Of a stretch of DNA of 64,000 bases, positions 47,699 through 55,078 are shown one piece after another. The notes beneath the pieces were generated by a model that worked only from the letters and a program-made list of their open reading frames with translations, made no database searches and had not been told where the DNA came from. The DNA comes from Actinomycetota bacterium. GTDB lineage: Bacteria > Actinomycetota > Acidimicrobiia > Acidimicrobiales > MedAcidi-G1. The translations under genes were made by a program, and so were the position numbers. Within the stretch, counting starts at the first letter, position 1, and each line of letters begins with the position of its first letter. Where the stretch lies: assembly GCA_014381945.1 (NCBI GenBank), contig JACNKQ010000075.1, positions 46,618 through 110,617 on the forward strand, in the 5' to 3' direction.

Positions 47699-48871
47699 GT
47701 GCAGGACCTCCTGGAATCCGCCTCGGCGGTGGCCGACGATGTGCTGGAGTTGCGACGCGACCTGCACCAGCACCCCGAACTCGGCCTCGACAACCCCGGA
47801 ACCCAACGGCGGATCCTCGACGCACTCGACGGCCTCCCGCTCGAGATCCGCACGGGCAGCGGCCTCACGTCCGTGGTCGCCGACCTCGACGGGTCGTCAG
47901 ACGGCCCAACGATCCTGCTGCGGGCCGACACCGACGCCCTTCCGATGTCCGAGGACAGCGGCGAACCGTTCTGCTCAACGGTCGAAGGGCGCGCCCATGC
48001 ATGCGGCCACGACGCCCACACTGCGATGCTCGTCGGCGCCGCGAAGTTGCTGGCCGGCCGACGCTCCGAAATACACGGCCGGGTGCGGTTCATGTTCCAA
48101 CCCGGCGAGGAGGGTGGCGGCGGCGCCGGCGTCATGCTCGACGAGGGCGTCCTCGACGGCGTCGACCGGGCCTTCGCCATCCACATCACCCCCAACCTCC
48201 CGGTGGGGTGGGCGGCCTGCCGTCCCGGCCCGCTGATGGCATCGACCGACGAACTCCACGTGACGGTCAGGGGCCGCGGCGGCCACGCATCGATGCCCCA
48301 CTTCTGCACCGACCCGGTACCGGCTATGGCCGCCATGATCACGGCGATCCAGACTGCGGTGACACGCGAGATCGACGCCTTCGACCCTGCGCTCGTCACC
48401 GTGGCACACGTCGAGGCCGGCACCACCACCAACGTGATCCCCGAGACGGCCTTCTTCGAGGGCACCATCCGCTGTGTGTCCGAGCAGACCCGTCGACGCA
48501 TACGCGCAGCAGTCGAACGGGTCTGCACCCAGGTCGCCGCCGCACACGAATGCACAGCCGAGGTGGACCTTGCCGAGGGCTATCCGGTCACGGTCAACGA
48601 TGCCGCCGAGGCCGCCCGGTTCGCCGGGGTCTGCCAAGCGACCCTCGGAGACCAGTCGTTCGTGGCACTCCCATCGCCCGTCATGGGCGGCGAGGACTTC
48701 TCGATGCTCCTCCAACGGGTCCCCGGGGCCATGGCACTGCTGGGCGTCTGCCCGGCCGACATCGCCGATGCACGCGAGGCGCCACCGTGCCACTCGAACC
48801 GCATGCGAATCGACGAGGCCGGCCTGCGTCACGGCATCGCCCTCCACGCCGCCATGGCGCTCGACCGCTAG
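47699..48871 (+). CDS. M20D-family amidohydrolase
   Basis: A 390-residue metallo-aminoacylase/amidohydrolase of the hippurate hydrolase group, which cleaves N-acyl amino acids or similar amides. Metal-binding blocks are LRADTDALPM, HACGHDAHTAML, QPGEEGGGGAG (catalytic Glu) and the final GGEDFSMLLQRVPG. The inserted dimerisation domain contains GRGGHASMPH. The start GTG 47699 leads directly into the usual LLESASAVADDVLELRRDLHQ region (quoted in part). Substrate unknown. The thioesterase gene follows after 9 bases, so they probably form an operon. Confidence 0.9.
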   Translation: MQDLLESASAVADDVLELRRDLHQHPELGLDNPGTQRRILDALDGLPLEIRTGSGLTSVVADLDGSSDGPTILLRADTDALPMSEDSGEPFCSTVEGRAHACGHDAHTAMLVGAAKLLAGRRSEIHGRVRFMFQPGEEGGGGAGVMLDEGVLDGVDRAFAIHITPNLPVGWAACRPGPLMASTDELHVTVRGRGGHASMPHFCTDPVPAMAAMITAIQTAVTREIDAFDPALVTVAHVEAGTTTNVIPETAFFEGTIRCVSEQTRRRIRAAVERVCTQVAAAHECTAEVDLAEGYPVTVNDAAEAARFAGVCQATLGDQSFVALPSPVMGGEDFSMLLQRVPGAMALLGVCPADIADAREAPPCHSNRMRIDEAGLRHGIALHAAMALDR

Positions 48872-48880
48872 CGGGCCGGA

Positions 48881-49690
48881 ATGGGGGTTCCCGTCGAAGA
48901 CTTCGCCACCCTGATGACGCTCGAACCACACGGGTCGGACATCTTCGTCGGCCTCAGCCCCGACTACTCGTGGGGACGCGTCTACGGCGGCCAGGTGATC
49001 GCACAGGGGCTCCGGGCGGCGATGGCAACCGTCGATCCCGACCACCTGGTCCACTCGGTCCACGCCTACTTCATCCGTGGAGGCAACAGCGACGAGCCGA
49101 TCCGGTTCGAGGTCGACCGGATCCGAAACGGCCGCTCGTTCGTCACCCGCCGTGTGGTCGCCCGCCAGTCCGACGGCGCCATCCTCAACCTCTCCTGTTC
49201 CTTCCAGGTCGTCGAGGACCAGGCCGACGTCCAGGAGACTTCGCTCCCCACCGACGTCGGCGAGCCGGGTTCCGGCACGAACGAGGACTGGGGGCTGCTC
49301 GCCCGACGCGTCGTCCACAGGGGCGACGGCAGGGCGTCCGGCTGGATGAAGGTGGCCGGGCCGCTCGGCGACGATCCGATCCTCCAGGCGTGCGCAGTGG
49401 CATACGCATCCGACGACCTCGCCACGACAGCGGTCAGCACCTCGCATCCGCGCATCGGCGAGGTGGACCTCGGCAACAGCACCTTCGGCGACCTCTTCAT
49501 CGGTGCCAGCCTCGACCACGCCATCTGGTTCCACCGGCCGGCACCGGCCGACGCCTGGCAACTGCACGAGTTCCGCTCGCACGGCCTCACCGGGGGCCGG
49601 GGCCTGACGATCGGTGAGATCTTCGCCGCCGACGGCACCCACGTGGCGACCGTCGCCCAGGACGTGCTGATCAGGGAACGCACCCGTTGA
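48881..49690 (+). CDS. Acyl-CoA thioesterase II (TesB family)
   Basis: A 269-residue double-hotdog thioesterase. The first hotdog has RVYGGQVIAQGLRAA and SVHAYFIRGGNSDEPIRFEVDR (quoted in part). The second has SLDHAIWFHRP, where the Asp belongs to the catalytic Asp/Thr/Gln set, then HEFRSHGLTGGRGLTIG, typical of TesB. It hydrolyses medium to long acyl-CoAs. Its stop overlaps the next gene's TTG start (TTGA), so translation is coupled to the hydroxyacid dehydrogenase. Confidence 0.92.
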   Translation: MGVPVEDFATLMTLEPHGSDIFVGLSPDYSWGRVYGGQVIAQGLRAAMATVDPDHLVHSVHAYFIRGGNSDEPIRFEVDRIRNGRSFVTRRVVARQSDGAILNLSCSFQVVEDQADVQETSLPTDVGEPGSGTNEDWGLLARRVVHRGDGRASGWMKVAGPLGDDPILQACAVAYASDDLATTAVSTSHPRIGEVDLGNSTFGDLFIGASLDHAIWFHRPAPADAWQLHEFRSHGLTGGRGLTIGEIFAADGTHVATVAQDVLIRERTR

Positions 49691-50622
49691 CCACGGTGCT
49701 GGTCCACCTCACGGTCGACTACCTGGGCACGGACCGGATGGACGACCGCTTCCCGGATGTGCGCTTCGTCCACGTCGATCCCGACGGTCCAGTGGATCCC
49801 GACCTGCACGGCGAGGTCATGGTGACCCGGGGAGTCGACTCGACCAACTTCGCCGAGGCACTCGAGCGGGGGGTGAAGTGGGTCCACTGCACCGGCCACG
49901 GCGTGGACGAAATGCCACTCGAGGTTCTCGGCGATCGGATCCTGACGTGCGCCAGGGGGGCGACCGCAGTGCCCATCGCCGAATGGGTGGTGGCGATGCT
50001 CCTCACTGCCGCCAAGCGACTTCCGGGGAGCTGGGTGGACGAGCCGCCGGAGCACTGGTACCTGTCCCGCCTCGGCACGCTCGAGGGTGCCACGGTCGCA
50101 CTTGTCGGATACGGATCGATCAACCGGGCCGTCGCAGCCCGACTGGCACCGTTCGGTTGCCGGTTGCTCGCTGTCCGACGGACCGGTGCCCGGGTCGACG
50201 ACCCGGGTGTCGAGGTCGTGGGCGACGTCGCAACCGCAGTCGGCGAGGCGGACCACGTGGTTATCGGCGTCCCGTCCACGCCCGAGACCGGGCACCTCGT
50301 CGACGCCGGCTTCCTGGCCGCCTGCCGGACCGGCACCCACCTCGTCAACATCGCACGGGGACCGGTGGTCGACCAGGATGCCCTTCGTTCGGCACTCGAC
50401 ACGGGACAGGTCGGCCTTGCCTCGCTCGACGTGTGCGACCCGGAACCCCTGCCGGCGGGACACTGGCTCTACACCCACCAGGGTGTCCGGCTCAGCCCCC
50501 ACATCTCGTGGTGCAGTCCCAACTCGTTTGATCACATGGCCACCAACTTCGCCGACAACCTCGAGCGCTGGTTGGACGGCAGGCCCCTGGCCGACACCGT
50601 CGACCTCGACACCGGCTACTGA
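49687..50622 (+). CDS. D-isomer-specific 2-hydroxyacid dehydrogenase
   Basis: A 311-residue NAD(P)-dependent dehydrogenase acting on D-2-hydroxyacids or glyoxylate/hydroxypyruvate. The Rossmann loop is VALVGYGSINRAVAARL, with Ser-Ile in place of the usual G-x-I. The catalytic Arg is in NIARGPVVD, the acidic residue in DVCDPEPLP and the His in LSPHISW. ATAVPIAEWVVAMLL marks the domain hinge. The start is TTG 49687, coupled to tesB. The substrate cannot be read from sequence. Confidence 0.88.
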   Translation: MTTVLVHLTVDYLGTDRMDDRFPDVRFVHVDPDGPVDPDLHGEVMVTRGVDSTNFAEALERGVKWVHCTGHGVDEMPLEVLGDRILTCARGATAVPIAEWVVAMLLTAAKRLPGSWVDEPPEHWYLSRLGTLEGATVALVGYGSINRAVAARLAPFGCRLLAVRRTGARVDDPGVEVVGDVATAVGEADHVVIGVPSTPETGHLVDAGFLAACRTGTHLVNIARGPVVDQDALRSALDTGQVGLASLDVCDPEPLPAGHWLYTHQGVRLSPHISWCSPNSFDHMATNFADNLERWLDGRPLADTVDLDTGY

Positions 50623-50671
50623 CGCTGTCCGGGGCTAGGTTCGCCATCCAGACGACCCGGGAGAAGGCACC

Positions 50672-51619
50672 ATGCCGCTGAGCGAACGTTTCCTCGACCT
50701 TCAGGGCCGGGTGCGCAACTGGGGGCGATGGGGCGACGACGACGAACTCGGCACCCTCAACCTGATCACACCCGAGGTGGTGCTTGCTGCCCGGGACTGC
50801 ATCCGGACTGGCCGAACCTTCCCGTTGGCCGTTCCCCTTCAGAGCGACGGGATCCAGGTCGGGTTCATACCGGGACGCGACAACCCGACCCGGACCATGC
50901 TGATGGTCGACCAGGGCATGGACCCCGAGGGCGACCCGGACCTGTTCCACACCAGCGACGATGCCGTCCAGTTCGGCCTTCAGGCGGGAACCCACTGGGA
51001 CGGGCTCTGTCATGTCTCCTACTCGGGCCGGGTCTACAACGGCTTCGACGCCTCCACGATCACGGCCGAGGACGGCGCCACCCGGAACGGCATCGAGAAG
51101 GTCGGTTCGCTGTGTTCCCGTGGCGTGCTGCTCGACGTGGCCAGGTCCAAGGGGGTCGAACTGCTCGACTGCCCCTACGCCATCACCGCCGAGGACCTCG
51201 ACGAGGCTGCGGCGATGGGCGGCATCGAGGTAGGGGCCGGCGACATCGTGCTGGTCCGCACGGGCCGAATGGGCATCTACCACGAGTCGGGCGGCATGGC
51301 CTACTGCCTCGGCCCCGGTCAGGACGGTTCGAACGCCGGGCTCTCGCTGTCGACCGTGCCGTGGTTCCACGAACGGGACGTGGCCGCCGTCGCCAACGAC
51401 ACGCTCACGTTCGAGGTGTACCCGTCCGAAGACGTCAACCTTGCGGTCCACATGCTCCATGTCGTGGACATGGGCCTCACCCAGGGCCAGAACTGGGACC
51501 TCGAAGCGCTGTCCGCCGACTGTGCAGATGACGGGGTCTACGAATTCTTCCTCGCCGCCACACCCGAGCCGTTCGTCGGGGGCGTCGGTTCACCGGTGGC
51601 GCCGGTCGCCATCAAGTAG
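50672..51619 (+). CDS. Cyclase family protein (kynurenine formamidase-like)
   Basis: A 315-residue metal-dependent hydrolase of the putative cyclase family. The signature QAGTHWDGLCHVSY corresponds to HxGTHxDxPxHF, giving two His and an Asp for metal binding. VPWFHERDVAAVANDTLTFE follows. Family members hydrolyse N-formylkynurenine, isatin or similar amides; the tryptophan-path genes are absent here, so substrate is open. The ATG is preceded by GGGAGAAGG, and a TAGGTT hexamer about 40 bases upstream suggests a leadered mRNA. Confidence 0.87.
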   Translation: MPLSERFLDLQGRVRNWGRWGDDDELGTLNLITPEVVLAARDCIRTGRTFPLAVPLQSDGIQVGFIPGRDNPTRTMLMVDQGMDPEGDPDLFHTSDDAVQFGLQAGTHWDGLCHVSYSGRVYNGFDASTITAEDGATRNGIEKVGSLCSRGVLLDVARSKGVELLDCPYAITAEDLDEAAAMGGIEVGAGDIVLVRTGRMGIYHESGGMAYCLGPGQDGSNAGLSLSTVPWFHERDVAAVANDTLTFEVYPSEDVNLAVHMLHVVDMGLTQGQNWDLEALSADCADDGVYEFFLAATPEPFVGGVGSPVAPVAIK

Positions 51620-51741
51620 GAACCGTCGCCGCTGCGTACCTTCCGTGACACAGGACACCGGTGAAAGCCGTCACCCGGCCGAGGCACACGCCTTCAACGC
51701 CGTCACACTCGAGGGAGGAACCGACCCACGCGGAGAACGAC

Positions 51742-52173
51742 ATGTCCACCAACGCTGCCACAACACCAACCACACCCCTGGCAGACCTGGACCTGTTCGC
51801 CGACCTCTCGCGGTCCGAGTTGCGTGCCGTCCAACGCCTCATGACCCCCGTCCGGGTCCGAGCCGGCCGAAACCTCACCAACGAGGGTGAGGCGGGACGG
51901 GAGTTCATGGTCATCGTCGACGGCACCGCCACGGTGCGCCGCCGGGGAAGGGTGGTCGCAACCCTCGGCGCCGGCGACTTCATCGGGGAACTCAGCATGC
52001 TCGCCGGCGTTCCCCGCACGGCGACGGTCACGGCCGACACCGACCTTGCGGTTGAGGCGCTCAACCGCCGCGAGTTCGCGACCCTGCTCGACGAGAACCC
52101 CCGCCTGGCCCGCAAGGTCATGATCAGCGCCATCCGCCGCCTGCACTCCGTGGACCACGGCCCGGCGGACTGA
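51742..52173 (+). CDS. Stand-alone cyclic-nucleotide-binding-domain protein
   Basis: A 143-residue protein consisting of one Crp-type beta-roll: LDLFADLSRSELRAVQRLM, VRAGRNLTNEGEAGREFMVIV, the phosphate-binding cassette GAGDFIGELSMLAGVPRTATVTA (quoted in part) and a C-terminal helix. The cassette keeps the FIGELSML and PRTATV pattern of nucleotide-binding members. There is no helix-turn-helix, so it is not a DNA-binding Crp. ATG 51742 follows GGAGAAC at six bases; an upstream in-frame ATG (51661) lacks support. Ligand and partner are unknown. Confidence 0.88.
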   Translation: MSTNAATTPTTPLADLDLFADLSRSELRAVQRLMTPVRVRAGRNLTNEGEAGREFMVIVDGTATVRRRGRVVATLGAGDFIGELSMLAGVPRTATVTADTDLAVEALNRREFATLLDENPRLARKVMISAIRRLHSVDHGPAD

Positions 52174-52183
52174 CACCCGGCGG

Positions 52184-52933
52184 TCAGCCCCCGGCAAAGT
52201 CCTCCAGGGCACCCGAACTGGCCGGCAATCCCAGCAGCCGGCCGAACGCCGCCCCCTCCCTGGCACGGGCGTCGGCCAGCCCGTCCAGCAGCGGTCCGAC
52301 GATGAGGCGCTTGCCCTCGACCAGCGACTCGAGGGAAAATCCGGCGAGATGGCCGGCGTGGTCGAGCGCCACGTCGAGCAGTTCTTCCGGTGCGCACACC
52401 TTCCAGGCCAGGCCGACCTCTCGACATCGTTCGGCGTCGATCCATTCGCTCGAGAGCAGCAGCCAGGATGCCTCCTGACGACCCATCATGCGGGGGAACA
52501 GGAACGACGACCCGGCCTCCGGTGCGACCCCGAGGCTGGTGAACGGGCACCTGAGGCGCGCATCCGATGACATGAACACTAGGTCGGCGTAGCCGAGCAT
52601 CGTCGCCCCGAGGCCGACGCCGAGGCCGTTGACGGCACAGACCAACGGCTTGGAAAGACCTGCCAGGGCCTCGATGAACCCGACGAAGCCGTGTCGACCC
52701 GGCGTGAAGCCGTCCGGATCCGTGGTGCGTTGACGCAGCTCACCGAGGTCCTGGCCGGCGCAGAAGGCCCGTCCCGTGCCCGTCAGCACGACGACCGAGA
52801 TGGCGGGATCATCGTCCGCAGCCAGCAGCGCATCGGTGGCGGCGTCGTAGAGCTCCTCGCAGAAGGCATTGAGTGCCTCCGGGCGCTCGAAGGTGATCAG
52901 TCGGACCCGGTCGTGGTCCTTCGCCGTCAGCAT
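52184..52933 (-). CDS. Enoyl-CoA hydratase/isomerase family protein
   Basis: A 249-residue crotonase. The motif NAFCEELYDAATDALLAAD, the oxyanion-hole loop GTGRAFCAGQDLGEL and the second loop CAVNGLGVGLGATMLGYADLV are clear (quoted in part). FTSLGVAPEAGSSFLFPRMMG contains one conserved acidic residue. It is distinct from the crotonase at 12786. Substrate is unknown. It is divergent from the EthD-like gene, with a 61-base spacer, and a CATGCT hexamer lies six bases before its ATG. Confidence 0.9.
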   Translation of the reverse strand: MLTAKDHDRVRLITFERPEALNAFCEELYDAATDALLAADDDPAISVVVLTGTGRAFCAGQDLGELRQRTTDPDGFTPGRHGFVGFIEALAGLSKPLVCAVNGLGVGLGATMLGYADLVFMSSDARLRCPFTSLGVAPEAGSSFLFPRMMGRQEASWLLLSSEWIDAERCREVGLAWKVCAPEELLDVALDHAGHLAGFSLESLVEGKRLIVGPLLDGLADARAREGAAFGRLLGLPASSGALEDFAGG

Positions 52934-52982
52934 TCACGGAGCATGACCGCCGCCCGTTCCCGATGCCAATCCCCTTCCCCAC

Positions 52983-52994
52983 TACCGTGCCCGG
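52983..52994 (+). promoter_or_regulatory. Leaderless -10 element of the EthD-like gene
   Basis: TACCGT at 52983-52988 is followed by six bases and ATG 52995. Confidence 0.65.
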
Positions 52995-53585
52995 ATGCGC
53001 CGACGCTGCACCCTGTACCGCTACCGGGTTCCTGCGCCCGGGGAGTTCCCGGGATCCGGACCGGTGAGCGTGGACGTAGTGCTCGCCGACCAGGCGCTGC
53101 TCGGCATCCGCGGCGGCCCCGTACCGGAGCCCGACTGGGCGGCAATCGCCTGGACGGACCCCGACGACCCGCCCCCCGGCGGCGATCGATCCTGGCTGGT
53201 CGACACGTTCGTCGCCTGGAGCGGGACGGGCCCGGCCGCCGTGAAGCAGGTTTCGCTGGTCCTCCGACTCGAGGGACTCGACGCCGACGGGTTCACCGGC
53301 CGCTACCGGCACCACGCCACGGTCGCCGCGGCCAACCACGGGATGGACAGATATGTGCAGAACTCCGTCGTCGATGGACCCCCCGGGCTGGACGCCGTGT
53401 CGGAACTCTGCTTCTCCTCGGAACGGTCATGGGTGGACGACTTCTACCTTCTGGCCGACTCGGCCGAGGTCGTACGGCAGGACGTGCGCGGTTTCATCGA
53501 CCTCAGGGCTACGGCATCTGCGCTGGTCGCAGAGCACGTGATCCGACCCCTCACCGGTAGTGACGCTGTGCGGGTGGTCGGGTAG
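52995..53585 (+). CDS. EthD-domain-like protein of unknown function
   Basis: A 196-residue protein. The second half resembles an EthD/dimeric alpha-beta barrel domain: GRYRHHATVAAANHGMDRYVQN, then DAVSELCFSS and a C-terminal helix (SALVAEHVIRPL). The first half includes WSGTGPAAVKQVSLVLRLEGLD, compatible with the barrel's first strand. EthD-type domains accompany monooxygenases or act as small ligand-binding dimers. Assignment is by pattern and moderate. It has a leaderless promoter, and the nucleoside hydrolase starts 10 bases after its stop. Confidence 0.6.
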   Translation: MRRRCTLYRYRVPAPGEFPGSGPVSVDVVLADQALLGIRGGPVPEPDWAAIAWTDPDDPPPGGDRSWLVDTFVAWSGTGPAAVKQVSLVLRLEGLDADGFTGRYRHHATVAAANHGMDRYVQNSVVDGPPGLDAVSELCFSSERSWVDDFYLLADSAEVVRQDVRGFIDLRATASALVAEHVIRPLTGSDAVRVVG

Positions 53586-53595
53586 AACACTGCCC

Positions 53596-54528
53596 ATGGC
53601 CGACCGCCCACGGATCATCCTCGACTGCGACCCCGGCGTCGACGACGCCATCGCCATCATCACGGCTGCACGCTGGACCGACCTGGTCGCCATGACCACG
53701 GTCTCGGGCAACGTCGACCTGGAGAAGACCACCGCGAACGCACTCCGGATGCGCGACCTCCTGGGGATCGAAGTGCCCGTCCACCGCGGCGCTGCCGGTC
53801 CGCTCGTAGGCGAGCCGTTCCATGCGAGGTACGTGCACGGCATGAGCGGCCTGGGCGACGTCGATCTTCCGCCTCCGGGCGTGTCCCCCGACTCGGATGA
53901 CGCCATCGAGGTCATCGTCGAGACGACCCGGGCGGAGGAGGGACTCCACCTCGTTCCCATAGGGCCCCTCACCAACATCGCCCTCGCACTGCGGGCAGAT
54001 CCCGGAATCGCCCAACGGGTGGCATCGATCACGATCATGGGCGGGGGCTCCGACGGCGGCAACGTGACCGCTGCAGCCGAGTTCAACATCTATTTCGATC
54101 CGGAGGCGGCAGACGAGGTCTTCCGGGCCGGTGCGCCGCTCACGATGGTCGGACTGAACCTCACCCACCAGGTCCGGATGGACGCCGGCCACGCCGATGC
54201 GTGCCGCTCATACGGAAACCGGGTAGGCGACATCGCCGCGCAGTTGATCGACCACAACGTCGAGGTCCACGCTCTCGGGGGCCTGCCGGGAAGCGGCGCC
54301 ATGCACGACCCGTGCGCCGTGCTGGCGGTCTCCCACCCGGATGTGATCCGATCGGAACCCCGCAACGTCAAGATCGAGGTCGACGGCCGGTACACCCGCG
54401 GCCAGACCCTCGTTGACGAACGCGGTCGGATGGCCCACGACCCCAACTGCCGGGTCGCCTACGAGGCCGACGCAGACCGGGCGCTCGAACTCATCCTCCA
54501 GGCCGTCCGGGAGGCGCCGAACACCTGA
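53596..54528 (+). CDS. Inosine/uridine-preferring nucleoside hydrolase
   Basis: A 310-residue calcium-dependent N-ribohydrolase that splits nucleosides into base and ribose for salvage. The calcium-binding N-terminus DCDPGVDDA is at 10-18 (IILDCDPGVDDAIA). Other marks are GPLTNIALAL, IMGGG, AEFNIYFDPEAA and the late GAMHDPCAV, which supplies the catalytic-region His-Asp. ATG 53596 gives the canonical start; an in-frame ATG at 53560 overlaps the upstream gene. Base preference cannot be predicted reliably. Confidence 0.93.
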   Translation: MADRPRIILDCDPGVDDAIAIITAARWTDLVAMTTVSGNVDLEKTTANALRMRDLLGIEVPVHRGAAGPLVGEPFHARYVHGMSGLGDVDLPPPGVSPDSDDAIEVIVETTRAEEGLHLVPIGPLTNIALALRADPGIAQRVASITIMGGGSDGGNVTAAAEFNIYFDPEAADEVFRAGAPLTMVGLNLTHQVRMDAGHADACRSYGNRVGDIAAQLIDHNVEVHALGGLPGSGAMHDPCAVLAVSHPDVIRSEPRNVKIEVDGRYTRGQTLVDERGRMAHDPNCRVAYEADADRALELILQAVREAPNT

Positions 54529-54535
54529 GGACCGT

Positions 54536-55003
54536 TCAGCGGGGCCGGTGGACGGTGGCCACCCAGCCGCCGGTGGTCGGAACCGTGGCGAGCACGACGG
54601 TGCCCTCGAGCAGCAGGCGCACCACCGCCCCGGCATCGACCTGCCCGGGGTGGACCTCCCACACAAAGCCCCGCTTGGGATGGTTCTGCCGGGCGGCCCA
54701 GTCTGTGGGCGGGGCGACCCCTGCTGCTACAAGCCATTCGACGGCGTCCCTGCCGGCACCGTGGGACAGGCCCACCGAGGCGGGATCGCGACCCGAACCG
54801 GGCACGAACGTCCCGACGGGGACCTTCGGGCCACGGGCGGTGAACCAGGTGAACATCCCCGGGGGTTCGACACGATCCTCGTCGTCGACCGCCGGTTCGA
54901 CGTTCATCCAGCCACCACCTCCGGCTACGAGCCCGGCGACCGCCTCGACGAGGGATCCGTGGTCCTCGTCGATGTGCAGGATCTCGATGTCGTGACGGGC
55001 CAC
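54536..55003 (-). CDS. Hypothetical cytoplasmic protein
   Basis: A 155-residue protein I do not recognise. It has no signal or transmembrane segment. It is rich in Gly, Val and acidic residues, with notable blocks EILHIDEDHGSL, GMFTWFTARGPKVP, SHGAGRDAVEWLVAAGV and RGFVWEVHPGQVDAGAV. The start is GTG 55003, fixed by TAGCGT six bases upstream. It is convergent with the nucleoside hydrolase (7-base gap) and divergent from the EtfB-EtfA fusion. The clean promoter and coding bias argue it is real. Confidence 0.65.
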   Translation of the reverse strand: MARHDIEILHIDEDHGSLVEAVAGLVAGGGGWMNVEPAVDDEDRVEPPGMFTWFTARGPKVPVGTFVPGSGRDPASVGLSHGAGRDAVEWLVAAGVAPPTDWAARQNHPKRGFVWEVHPGQVDAGAVVRLLLEGTVVLATVPTTGGWVATVHRPR

Positions 55004-55015
55004 AGGGCGACGCTA
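55004..55015 (-). promoter_or_regulatory. Leaderless -10 element of the hypothetical gene at 54536-55003
   Basis: On the minus strand TAGCGT (55010-55015) lies six bases before GTG 55003. Confidence 0.6.
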
Positions 55016-55040
55016 CCCCCGGCCTGTGGGCGCCGACGCC

Positions 55041-55078
55041 GTGCCGGTACGTTGACGCCGTGCCGGTACGTTGACGCC
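55041..55078 (+). promoter_or_regulatory. Tandem 19-bp duplication of promoter and start region of etfBA
   Basis: The 19-bp unit GTGCCGGTACGTTGACGCC occurs twice head to tail (55041-55059, 55060-55078). Each copy contains a TACGTT hexamer followed by six bases and a GTG. The second GTG (55079) starts etfBA; the first (55060) would read four codons to TGA. Confidence 0.8.
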
